Of a DNA stretch of 64,000 nucleotides, positions 22,769 through 30,248 are shown in pieces (the stretch's first letter is position 1; each line of letters begins with the position of its first letter). A program made the translations under genes and the position numbers. This DNA comes from SKPT01 sp040905445 (GTDB taxonomy: Bacteria; Planctomycetota; Phycisphaerae; Phycisphaerales; Phycisphaeraceae): assembly GCA_040905445.1 (NCBI GenBank), contig JBBDRN010000049.1, forward strand, positions 1-64,000. Reading direction: 5' to 3'. The notes beneath the pieces were generated by a model. It did no database searches, was not told the origin of the DNA, and saw nothing but the letters and a program-made list of their open reading frames with translations.

Positions 22769-24204
22769 TCAGGCTCCTCGCCGGGCGAAGCCGACTCCGG
22801 CTCCGCGTCAAGGTTCGATCCATCCCCATCAGTCCGCACCCCGCCCGCCCGGCCCGCTGCTTCCGTCACCGCGCCGCCGATGAGCTGCTCGATCCGCGCC
22901 GCGGCGTCGAAGGCGTCGACGGCCAGTCGCTCGCGCGTCAGTCGCAGCTCCTGTAGCGCGGCCTGTGCCCGCGAGATCGCCTCGAACGCCACCGCTCCCT
23001 GGGCATATGCCGTCTCGCTCGCCGCCAGGGCCTCGTGCGCCATCGGGATCAGCGTCTCGTCGTAGCGCTCCACCCGCCGCCGGGCGTCGCGGTGCCGCGA
23101 CCACGCGAGGCGGGCGTCGGCTTGAAGCTCGTAAAGGCGATCGCTGCGGCGCAGGCTCGCGGCGCCGAAGCGGGCGAGCGCCTCGGCTCGCTCCGCGCTC
23201 GTGCGCCCGCCCCAGACGGGAAGGTTGATCGAGGCCATGAGCCCCACGGCGTCCTGCGCGTCGGGCATCTGCATGTACTCGACGCCAAGCATGAGCTCCG
23301 GCACACGGTTGAGCCGCGCCACGCGCAGTTCGTGACGCTCGCCCACCGTGTCGTGCGCCAGCGCCGCCAGCTCCGGGTTGGCCTCGGCGAGGCGGGCAAG
23401 CAGCGTGGCTTCGTCCAGTGCGAACTCGCGCATTGATGGAGCGCGACCCGGCCAGGGCAACGGCAGATCGGCGCGCCGCCCCAGCGCCGCGTTCAGTTGC
23501 GCCACAGTCGGTTCGCGCGTGGCGGCAAGCGTCTCGATCTCGTCGGCAAGCTGCTGTGCGGCGAGCTGCGCCTGCACGACGTCCGCCCACGCCCCGCCGC
23601 CCGCCTCGAAGCGCGACCGGGCCGCAGCCTCGAGCTGCTCGGCGATGGCGAGGCTCTCGCGCATCACCGCCAGCGCGCGGGCGAGGTAGGCGTACTCGGC
23701 CCACGCCGTCTTGACCTCGTAGCGCAGCCGCCGCAGTTCCACGTCGAAGCGCGCTTCCGCGGCGCGGGCCCGCGCGGTGGCCGCGTCCCCGCCGGCGCGC
23801 AGCCGGCCGTACCACGGCAGCATCTGCGACAGTCCCACCGCCTGCCGCTCGTTCATCGCGTGGATGACGTAGCGATAGCTCAGCTCCGGGTCCGCCAGCG
23901 CTCGCGCCTGCGGCACGCGGTGCAGCGCCGCCTGCCAGTCGTGGAAGGCCGCCTCCAGCCCCGGGTTGTGGGCCGCGGCGTAGCGCAAGTAATCCAGCAG
24001 CGTCGGCTCGGCCGGCAGGGGGGCGGCCGCCCGCTCGCGCGACGTGTCGCCACGGCGCTCGGCCTCGCTGGCGTATGCCGGACGCGCGATGTGACGCGGA
24101 GGACGATCGAACGCGTCGCGTTCGCCATCCAGGGGCCCGGCGCAGCCGAGCGCGGCGGCCGCGGTCACGACGCCGAGGAGAGTTATTGTCAGACGGGTGA
24201 GCAT
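22765..24204 (-). CDS. cusC: TolC/CusC family outer-membrane efflux lipoprotein
   Basis: A 479-residue outer-membrane channel subunit. The signal peptide ends in AAAALGC (lipobox Cys21). The two homologous OEP repeats are visible: LLDYLRYAAAHNPGLEAAFH with AEYAYLARALAVMRESLAIA, then ARLAEANPELAALAHDTVGE with ETLIPMAHEALAASETAYAQ. It forms the exit duct of the tripartite pump with CusB and CusA. The stop overlaps the CusB start by 4 bp. Upstream, a 250-bp gap holding a GTGCCACTG-type palindrome separates it from the Cys-rich gene, so it may have its own promoter. Confidence 0.92.
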   Translation of the reverse strand: MLTRLTITLLGVVTAAAALGCAGPLDGERDAFDRPPRHIARPAYASEAERRGDTSRERAAAPLPAEPTLLDYLRYAAAHNPGLEAAFHDWQAALHRVPQARALADPELSYRYVIHAMNERQAVGLSQMLPWYGRLRAGGDAATARARAAEARFDVELRRLRYEVKTAWAEYAYLARALAVMRESLAIAEQLEAAARSRFEAGGGAWADVVQAQLAAQQLADEIETLAATREPTVAQLNAALGRRADLPLPWPGRAPSMREFALDEATLLARLAEANPELAALAHDTVGERHELRVARLNRVPELMLGVEYMQMPDAQDAVGLMASINLPVWGGRTSAERAEALARFGAASLRRSDRLYELQADARLAWSRHRDARRRVERYDETLIPMAHEALAASETAYAQGAVAFEAISRAQAALQELRLTRERLAVDAFDAAARIEQLIGGAVTEAAGRAGGVRTDGDGSNLDAEPESASPGEEPE

Positions 24205-24263
24205 GAGGCGGTTCCTGGGCGGGGCGCGCCCTTTCCAGGCTTCGTCCGAAAATGTCGTACGGC

Positions 24264-24340
24264 GGGTGCCACTGGCGGCTTGTCCGCCAGTGTGTGCGAT
24301 GGAGCCAGGGCACTGGTGGGCAAGCCACCAGTGGCACCCC
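24264..24340. repeat. Intergenic palindromic element, GGGTGCCACTGG family, copy 1
   Basis: GGGTGCCACTGGCGGCTTG ... CACCAGTGGCACCC with two inner hairpins (ACTGGCGG/CCGCCAGT and CACTGGTGG/CCACCAGTG). Nearly the same element, in inverted orientation, is at 44231 and 45114. Confidence 0.85.
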
Positions 24341-24457
24341 TTCTGGTCGGAGCCTGGGCAGGGGCCGGGGGAGGGTGTGCGTGGTGCAGGCGCAACGCAG
24401 GCGCATGCAGATCAACGCGAGACGTTGCCGTCTCGGCCGTCCGCCGGGAGATGGGGA

Positions 24458-24901
24458 TCAGATGGTGAGCTGGCAGCTCAGCGCCACGAGCGTGGGTGGC
24501 GCCGGGGCGGCCGCCGGGGGTGCGGCCGCATGCCGACGTGTGAACCAGGTGGCCGGCAGCGCCGCGTCGGGCAGGCGCGGGGGTAGGGCGAGCAGCGGGG
24601 GCACCACCGGGCTCGACGCCGCGGGCAGTGCCGCGTCGTCGTCGCCGCGCATCGGGCAGGCCTGCGTCAGCGCGGCCGTGCACTGGCAATCAGCCGCGTC
24701 GTCGCATGGGTGCGGCTGCGGCGATTCGGCCGGCGCGTCGGACGCCGGCTGCGGATGGCACGGCGGGGCCGTCGGCTCCGCGTCGAGCGGCGCGGCGACC
24801 GCCGGGTCGGCGGCGGCAGCCGCGGCGCAGCACAGGGCGGCGGGCGCGGCAAAGGCCAGCAGCATCACGAGCGTCAGGCACAGGGAAGCATGTAGCCGCA
24901 T
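24458..24901 (-). CDS. Exported Cys/His/Pro-rich small protein of the metal-efflux locus
   Basis: A 147-residue protein. The signal peptide is LHASLCLTLVMLLAFAAPAA followed by LCC. The middle is rich in Cys, His and acidic residues (PCHPQPASD, PHPCDDAADCQCTAA, ACPMRGDDDAA), as expected for a periplasmic soft-metal-binding protein. The rest is Ala/Pro-rich and probably unstructured. The start at 24901 is chosen because the signal peptide begins there; the upstream extension (with a weak charged sequence) lacks support. It precedes the TolC-CusB-CusA genes on the same strand. A metal-chaperone or sensor-like role is my inference, and no family is recognised. Confidence 0.65.
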   Translation of the reverse strand: MRLHASLCLTLVMLLAFAAPAALCCAAAAAADPAVAAPLDAEPTAPPCHPQPASDAPAESPQPHPCDDAADCQCTAALTQACPMRGDDDAALPAASSPVVPPLLALPPRLPDAALPATWFTRRHAAAPPAAAPAPPTLVALSCQLTI

Positions 24902-25094
24902 GGGATCGGTCGCTCTGGCAGTCTCGGGCGGCCCGAACCAGGCCCGCGGGTGGGCCTGCCGCCGCATCGAGTATATCGCCGAGGCGGGGGTGCGACTACA
25001 GGCCAGGGCGAGGAATCGCTCGGGCTGGCGCTGGGCGCCGTCTGGGGGAAGGGTACAATCGGCTTATCGGTCACTTGCCCGAGGGGGCCCGCTC

Positions 25095-25895
25095 GTGACG
25101 CAAACCGCATCCATCCGGTCTTTGCCTCGCCGCCCCCGCCCCCGCCCGCAGCCGAGGGTGCGCGGGCGCGGCCTCACGCTCGTCGAGCTGCTGGTCTGCG
25201 TGGCGATCATCGCGCTGCTGCTGGCGATGCTCCTGCCGGCGCTGTCGCGTGCCCGCGGCGCGGCCGGCGCCCTGCGCTGCATGTCGCGACAGCGGCAACT
25301 CGCGGTCGCGACGATGACGCATCAGCACGACTTCGCCGGGCGCTACCCCCGCCCGCTCAAGGGCGACCCGGATCGGCTGCCGCCGCATCTCGCCGATCGA
25401 CTGAGCATCGAGGAGCGCAACGCCGCCGTCTGGTTCAACGCCCTCGACGTCTACCTCGACCCCCATGCCGGCGACGCCGCGGCCGGGGCGATCCACAAGC
25501 AGGATCCGGTCGCCGATCGACAGGGCGACGCGTGGCGCGAGGCCAACCGCACGATCAAGATGAATGCCTACTTCTGCTACGACGATGCGGGGATCTTTTA
25601 TTACTTCGATCGCGACGTACGCCGCCCGGGGGACACGGTGGTCTTCGCCGATGGCCGGGCGTCTGACGTGCACGCCAACGACCCGGTGCACGCGCGGCGG
25701 TATGACCTGACCGAAGGCTTGGTCGCGCCGCGCCACGGTGGACACGCGGCCAACGTCGGCTTCGCCGACGGCCACGGCCAGCAGATTCAACAGGCGCTCA
25801 ACCCCGCGCTGGCGGCGCCGGGGTGGTTCCGCGAGTCGACGGGCAAACAGGACTTGATCTGGAACTTCGCGCAGCGCGACGAGCCGGCGCTGTAG
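25095..25895 (+). CDS. Prepilin-type pseudopilin-like protein with H-x9-DG tail
   Basis: A 266-residue protein. A long basic leader (RRPRPRPQPRVRGRG) precedes the pilin cleavage helix GLTLVELLVCVAIIALLLAM (Gly26, Glu31). Near the C-terminus is RHGGHAANVGFADGHGQQI, the H-x9-DG motif of planctomycete pilin-signal proteins. The likely start is GTG at 25095, with GAGGGGG 5 bp upstream; no ATG fits. Prepilin peptidase should remove the leader. Function after processing is unknown. It is divergent from the Cys-rich metal gene. Confidence 0.85.
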   Translation: MTQTASIRSLPRRPRPRPQPRVRGRGLTLVELLVCVAIIALLLAMLLPALSRARGAAGALRCMSRQRQLAVATMTHQHDFAGRYPRPLKGDPDRLPPHLADRLSIEERNAAVWFNALDVYLDPHAGDAAAGAIHKQDPVADRQGDAWREANRTIKMNAYFCYDDAGIFYYFDRDVRRPGDTVVFADGRASDVHANDPVHARRYDLTEGLVAPRHGGHAANVGFADGHGQQIQQALNPALAAPGWFRESTGKQDLIWNFAQRDEPAL

Positions 25896-25989
25896 CGGCT
25901 TGGCGACCGCTGGTGGACGATGTTATAGTCCCCGTCGCCGCAGCAATGAGCCAGCGGCTGCACTTCCTTCCTTCTCTGGAGACCTTGTC

Positions 25990-26415
25990 ATGACCTGGAC
26001 CAAACGAGCGACCTGCGTAATGCTTTCGGGTGTGCTGCTGATGCAGACCGCCTGCGGCACACTTCTTTACCCTGAACGCCGCGGCCAGGAGAGCGGGAAG
26101 ATCGACCCGACCGTCGCGATCCTCAACGGCATCGGCCTGCTGCTGTTCATCGTGCCGGGCCTGATCGCCTTCGCCGTCGACTTCAGCACCGGCGCGATCT
26201 ACCTCCCGCCCGGCGAGGCGGCGGGCGACGACGACGACGCCACCCGCGTCATCTACATGGACCCCGACGAGATCACCCCCGCCACGCTCGCCGCCGCCAT
26301 CCAAGAGCACACCGGCAAGCAGGTCACCCTGACGGAGCGCGACATCGAAGTCATGCGCTTCGGCCAAGGCGACATCGCCCAGCACCTGCGCGACGCCGAG
26401 ACCACGCAGCAGTGA
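25990..26415 (+). CDS. Small lipoprotein, conserved type
   Basis: A 141-residue protein with lipoprotein signal VMLSGVLLMQTAC (Cys22), then GTLLYPERRGQESGKIDPTV, a transmembrane-like stretch GIGLLLFIVPGLIAFAVDFS, and TGAIYLPPGEA. This layout (CGTxLYPERRGQ, then a hydrophobic segment ending in VDFSTGxIYLP) is seen in small proteobacterial lipoproteins of unknown function. The C-terminal 70 residues are acidic and contain two possible short helices. Start ATG at 25990 follows TCTGGAGACC. A strong terminator follows, so it is probably monocistronic. Confidence 0.8.
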   Translation: MTWTKRATCVMLSGVLLMQTACGTLLYPERRGQESGKIDPTVAILNGIGLLLFIVPGLIAFAVDFSTGAIYLPPGEAAGDDDDATRVIYMDPDEITPATLAAAIQEHTGKQVTLTERDIEVMRFGQGDIAQHLRDAETTQQ

Positions 26416-26526
26416 CCGGCCGCGGTGATCAGGACCGGGCGCACCACGGGTAGCCGCCCGCGGATCGCAACCCGCGAGCTTCCGCCGCCCCGCAAGCTTC
26501 CTGACGCAGGCACGCCGCATGAATTC

Positions 26527-26562
26527 AAGCCGCCCTCCATCGAGGAGGGCGGCTTTTCGTTG
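26527..26562 (+). terminator. Rho-independent terminator
   Basis: AAGCCGCCCTCC-ATCG-AGGAGGGCGGCTT followed by TTCGTTG. A strong 12-bp stem about 110 bp after the lipoprotein stop. Confidence 0.85.
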
Positions 26563-26596
26563 GTTGATCCCGGACACCGCCATCAGCCATCAGCCA

Positions 26597-27115
26597 TCAC
26601 CTATCGCCGCTCTGCCCCTCCGGCGTGGCCCACACCCCCGCCAGCGCACACGCCAGCCCCGCAGCGATCAGCAGCGTCCGCGTCGACCCGCTCGTCAGCC
26701 GCGTCAGCCGCGACTCGATCGCCGTCCGTGCCGGCACATCCACCCCCACGCGCGGCAGTGGCTCCGCCAGCCACGCATCCACCCCGCCGCCTCGGTCATC
26801 CGCCACCGTCCCCAGCCACAACGGCGTCTTGTCCGTTGGGTTCAGCCCGAACTGCGTCAGCGCCAGCCGCTCGAGCAGCACCGGCTCCTCCGCTCCCAGC
26901 GCGGCATGAAAGTCGGCATAACGCTGCGCTTGCCGCTCGATCTGCCGGACCTGCAAACGCATCAGGTCCCGCTGCCACGCCAGGTCACGCTGCCCCAGCC
27001 ACGCCGGCGTCAGCAGCACCAGCGCCACCAGCGTCAGGCCGGCGGCAAGAAACAGCCACCCGGGCATGGCCGCGAGGGCACGCTCGACGGGATTGAAGTC
27101 GCGATTTCCAGGCAT
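26597..27115 (-). CDS. Two-helix membrane protein, unknown
   Basis: A 172-residue protein. A first helix (MPGWLFLAAGLTLVALVLLT) is followed by a predicted coiled coil (RQIERQAQRYADFHAALGAE) and a loop region. A second helix lies near the end (TLLIAAGLACALAGVWATP). The layout resembles small envelope scaffolds of the FtsL/FtsB type in topology only; I see no family signature. ATG at 27115. It lies downstream of rpmH on the same strand, but an apparent terminator separates them. Confidence 0.7.
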   Translation of the reverse strand: MPGNRDFNPVERALAAMPGWLFLAAGLTLVALVLLTPAWLGQRDLAWQRDLMRLQVRQIERQAQRYADFHAALGAEEPVLLERLALTQFGLNPTDKTPLWLGTVADDRGGGVDAWLAEPLPRVGVDVPARTAIESRLTRLTSGSTRTLLIAAGLACALAGVWATPEGQSGDR

Positions 27116-27230
27116 TGGGGTCCCGGATCCCTATCGGACGCTGCGACGCCCGTTCTTGCGAAAGGGGACAGCAGGCAGGGATTCGAACTCCCCCTCGGTG
27201 TCCCTGGTTCTCGGCTCCCGCGCATGACAA

Positions 27231-27262
27231 AGGCCCGCGGCACGGAGCCGCGGGCCTTCGGG
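27231..27262 (-). terminator. Rho-independent terminator of rpmH
   Basis: On the minus strand GGCCCGCGGC-TCCGT-GCCGCGGGCC is followed by TTTGTC. It begins about 28 bp after the rpmH stop codon. Confidence 0.75.
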
Positions 27263-27287
27263 GGTGGGGGCTGGTGGCGGTCGCCGA

Positions 27288-27437
27288 TCAGAACTGGCGA
27301 CGGACGTTCAGTGTCCGGCCGATGCGGCGGCGGCGGCTGAGCATCTTCCGCCCATGCCGGCTGCGCATCCGCGCGCGGAAGCCCAGGCTCCGCACTCGCT
27401 TGATCAGGCTGCGTCGTTTCGGGTAATGCGTCGACAT
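27288..27437 (-). CDS. rpmH: Ribosomal protein bL34
   Basis: A 49-residue basic protein: MSTHYPKRRSLIKRVRSLGF then RARMRSRHGRKMLSRRRRIG and RTLNVRRQF. The core HGFRARMxTxxGRKVLxRRRxKGR pattern of L34 is clearly present (LGFRARMRSRHGRKMLSRRR), with a slightly extended N-terminus and C-terminus. It belongs to the large ribosomal subunit. AGGAG lies 9 bp before the ATG. The usual neighbours rnpA, yidC and dnaA are absent; it follows a beta-propeller gene by 37 bp on the same strand, so co-transcription is possible. Confidence 0.9.
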   Translation of the reverse strand: MSTHYPKRRSLIKRVRSLGFRARMRSRHGRKMLSRRRRIGRTLNVRRQF

Positions 27438-27474
27438 CACACTGCTCCTGGCATCGTCGCTGGCAAGGCGGAAG

Positions 27475-30150
27475 CTACTCCCGGACTTCCACGATCAGCG
27501 ACTCGTATCGCGTATTGCCCCGGGTGTCCCGGGCCCGCAGCGTCACCACGTGCTGGCCGGGCTCAAGATCGCCTATCGTAACGGCAAACGCCTCGCGTGT
27601 CGAGTCGAAGATCAGATCCTCCGGCAGCATCGGCGTGAACTGGGCGTCGTTGTTGAGCTTATACGCCACCGACGCCACCGGTGAGTGCCCATCCACCGCC
27701 ACGCCCTCGATCCGCAGCGCCCCGTCCTCGCCGCGCCACTGAAGATCCTCCAGCCGCGGGGCCGTGTTGTCCACCAGCACCGGATCGGACAGCCGCCGCG
27801 CCGTCTGGGCCATCCCCGGCGGGTTGGCCAGGCGGTCGCTCGCGGTGACGCGGATGACGTACCGTCCGTCGGGCACGTGCCGCGTCTGCCAGTCGTGCGA
27901 CGTCTCCTCGATCTCGTCAGCGATCTCCAGCAGCCGCCGCGAGCCCGCTGGCCGATATTCCAGCTTGTAGACCAGCGGGTCCTGGTTGGGGTCGCTCGCC
28001 TCCCACTCGATCTCCATCTCGGTCGACGGCGGCTCATCCTGGCTGCCCGACGAACGCTGCCCCGGTCGGCGGGCGCCCGAGCCGGCCGGCTCCGGGTACG
28101 CCGCCTGCACCGACGCGACGCGCGGCGGGAGGTTGGGCATCACGTACGCCAGCGACACGCTCCCGATCGTCGGGCTCGCCACCCCGTCGCCCTCCAGTGT
28201 CAGGCGATATTGCACGAACCGGGCCGGCGGCGATGCGACCGTCACCTCCCGCGGATGCAGCGGCGCTGCCGATGCATCATGCTCGAACCGCGCCGCCTCC
28301 TGCCAGTCCGACCACGGCGCGTGCTCCGGATCGCCCACGTTGCCCGATCGCGTCTCCACCACCACCGCCGCGCCCGCCGGCACGTCGGCCTGCACCAGCA
28401 GTCGGCCCCAGAGGCTCACCTGCTCGGCATCCAGGACCGGGCTCACGTACGTCCCCTCGGCCGCTAAGCGGTCGCCGAGGCGCACGAGCTGCGCCGGGTT
28501 CGCCGTCCCGAGCAGGATCTCGCCGTCCGCCGTCACCGTCAGGGCGGGGATCTGCTCCGCCTCGAGCGTCGTCAGCACCGCCCGCTCCTGGCGCTCCGGG
28601 TTCAGGGCGTAAAGCTCGCCCTCGTTGCCCGTGGCGATCAGCAGCCGCGAGCCGTTCTCGTGCAGACGCAGGATCATCACCGACTCGCGGAACACCTCGG
28701 TCACATATCCCTGCGGGTCGATGCGGTAGACGGCGTTGCCCTCGCGGTCGCGCCGGGCCGTGCTCGGTCGGCGCACCGGCCGATCGGCGCCGCTCGCGGC
28801 AGGCTCGTCGCCGTCGGCCCGCCGCGCCTGCACGTCGGCCTGCAGTTCGCCCGAACGTCGTGCGACCTCCAGCCGCTGGCGGATCTCCGCACGCAGCGCG
28901 TCACGCTGCTCGGCCGTCGGCTCGTCGTCAGGCTCCGCGCCCGCGTCGGTCTCCGCGTCCTCCTCGCCGTCGTCGCCCGCCCCCGCGTCGTCCATCTGCG
29001 TCACCCGCCCGCGGTCGATCACGTCCGACAGGTCGTCGGCCTCCGGCTCGTCGCCTTCGATGTGAGGCGCCTCCACCTCCGCCTCATCGAGCTCCACCTC
29101 ATCCTCGTCCTGCTCATCCTCCGGGGCCGGCGCGTCCACATCCTCCTCCGGCACATCCATCAGCGCGTCGACGTCCAGCTCCTCCTCGTCCGGAATCGTC
29201 CGATCCTCGGGCACGTCCTCCGGGTCAGGCCCGTCCAGCCGCCCCGCCGGGTCGTCCTCCGGCTGCTCCATCCGGCCCGGGCGGGCCTGCTCCGCGTCGG
29301 CCGTGCCCGCGTAGACCGTCCCGTCGCCCCGCACCAGCAGGGCGCCGATCTCCGGCTCCGCCGCGTCATACAGCACAAACGCCCCCGCTTCCCCCGCGTC
29401 GTCGACCACGACCCGGTAGACGAGTCCATCCGTGTCCGTGCCGACGTACAGCCGCCCCGCGTCGTCGATGCCCAGCGACAGCAGGTTCGCCTGCCCCGTC
29501 TCCAGCAGCGTCGACACCGCCGGCTCATCGCCCGCGCCCAGGTCGACCGCCAGCAGCCGCCCCGGCGTGCCCGTGGCGACATAAAGCGTTCGGCCGCGCA
29601 CCACGACATCCCACACGTAGCGCACGTCCTCCAGCTCCGCCAGCGTCTCCAACTCGTCGTCGGCGGTCAACGCCGCGAGGCGCGACGACTCGCCGCTGAC
29701 GCCCACCACCAGCCGCCCGTCGAGCGCGGCGATGGCAAAGATCTGTTCGCCCTCGAGTTCCAGCACCGTCTCCAGCGCCTCGTCGTCCGCGCGGTAGCGC
29801 ATCAACCTGCCCTCGGGGCCGGCCGCGAGGTAGATCGTCCCGTCAACGCTGTAGAGGTCGTAGACGATCGACGCCTCCTCGGGCATCTCGCCGATGACGT
29901 CGGTGCCGGTGGCGAGCTTGATGTCGCCGAGGTTGGTGACGATCGTCTCGTCCAGCTCGCCCTCGAGGAACTGCGACTCGCTCGTGTGCGTCCAGCGCTG
30001 CGGCTGCACCGCCAGCGCGGGCAGGGCCAGCCCGCCCAGAGCGACCGCGACGACGATACCCGCGGCAACCGTGCGGGGGCTGATGTTGGCGGGCGTGGCG
30101 CGGTTGGCGGGCGTGGCGCGGGTGGCGGCGAGGACGTGGGTCAGCTTCAT
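27475..30150 (-). CDS. Large exported beta-propeller/FN3-like protein with acidic insert
   Basis: An 891-residue exported protein. The signal region (TVAAGIVVAVALGGLALPAL) is preceded by an odd RATPANRATPAN repeat. Residues about 60-285 show repeats of the type GTIYLAAGPEGRLMRYRADD, GRLYVGTDTDGLVYRVV, as in beta-propellers. Residues about 287-408 are extremely acidic (long D/E/P runs). Propeller blades resume (NAVYRIDPQGYVTEVFRESV, LLIATGNEGELYALNPERQE). The C-terminus has a Fn3-like domain (DPLVYKLEYRPAGSRRLLEI ... HVPDGRYVIRVTASD). ATG at 30150 follows GAGG; TTG at 30165 is an alternative. It lies 98 bp downstream of the S55 peptidase gene. Function is unknown, and an extracytoplasmic binding or scaffold role is inferred. 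Confidence 0.78.
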   Translation of the reverse strand: MKLTHVLAATRATPANRATPANISPRTVAAGIVVAVALGGLALPALAVQPQRWTHTSESQFLEGELDETIVTNLGDIKLATGTDVIGEMPEEASIVYDLYSVDGTIYLAAGPEGRLMRYRADDEALETVLELEGEQIFAIAALDGRLVVGVSGESSRLAALTADDELETLAELEDVRYVWDVVVRGRTLYVATGTPGRLLAVDLGAGDEPAVSTLLETGQANLLSLGIDDAGRLYVGTDTDGLVYRVVVDDAGEAGAFVLYDAAEPEIGALLVRGDGTVYAGTADAEQARPGRMEQPEDDPAGRLDGPDPEDVPEDRTIPDEEELDVDALMDVPEEDVDAPAPEDEQDEDEVELDEAEVEAPHIEGDEPEADDLSDVIDRGRVTQMDDAGAGDDGEEDAETDAGAEPDDEPTAEQRDALRAEIRQRLEVARRSGELQADVQARRADGDEPAASGADRPVRRPSTARRDREGNAVYRIDPQGYVTEVFRESVMILRLHENGSRLLIATGNEGELYALNPERQERAVLTTLEAEQIPALTVTADGEILLGTANPAQLVRLGDRLAAEGTYVSPVLDAEQVSLWGRLLVQADVPAGAAVVVETRSGNVGDPEHAPWSDWQEAARFEHDASAAPLHPREVTVASPPARFVQYRLTLEGDGVASPTIGSVSLAYVMPNLPPRVASVQAAYPEPAGSGARRPGQRSSGSQDEPPSTEMEIEWEASDPNQDPLVYKLEYRPAGSRRLLEIADEIEETSHDWQTRHVPDGRYVIRVTASDRLANPPGMAQTARRLSDPVLVDNTAPRLEDLQWRGEDGALRIEGVAVDGHSPVASVAYKLNNDAQFTPMLPEDLIFDSTREAFAVTIGDLEPGQHVVTLRARDTRGNTRYESLIVEVRE
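30085..30127. repeat. 9-nt repeat (GTGGCGCGG/TTGGCGGGC) inside the beta-propeller gene
   Basis: TTGGCGGGC-GTGGCGCGG occurs twice, then GTGGCGGCG. On the coding strand it gives RATPAN twice just upstream of the signal helix. Confidence 0.8.
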
Positions 30151-30248
30151 GCGTTGGTGCCTCAAGAGATCATCGAAAACAGCGGAACCGGGATCATACA
30201 GGACCGCAATAACCCGACAACGTCGACCGGCCGCGTCTCGCAGCCCGG

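Noticed and set aside
27165..27225. tRNA-like T-arm (GGGATTCGAACTCCC on the plus strand)
   Set aside because: It resembles a tRNA 3' half on the minus strand, but the T-stem has mismatches and no D-arm, anticodon arm or acceptor stem can be drawn. Perhaps an old tRNA or attachment-site relic, not a gene.
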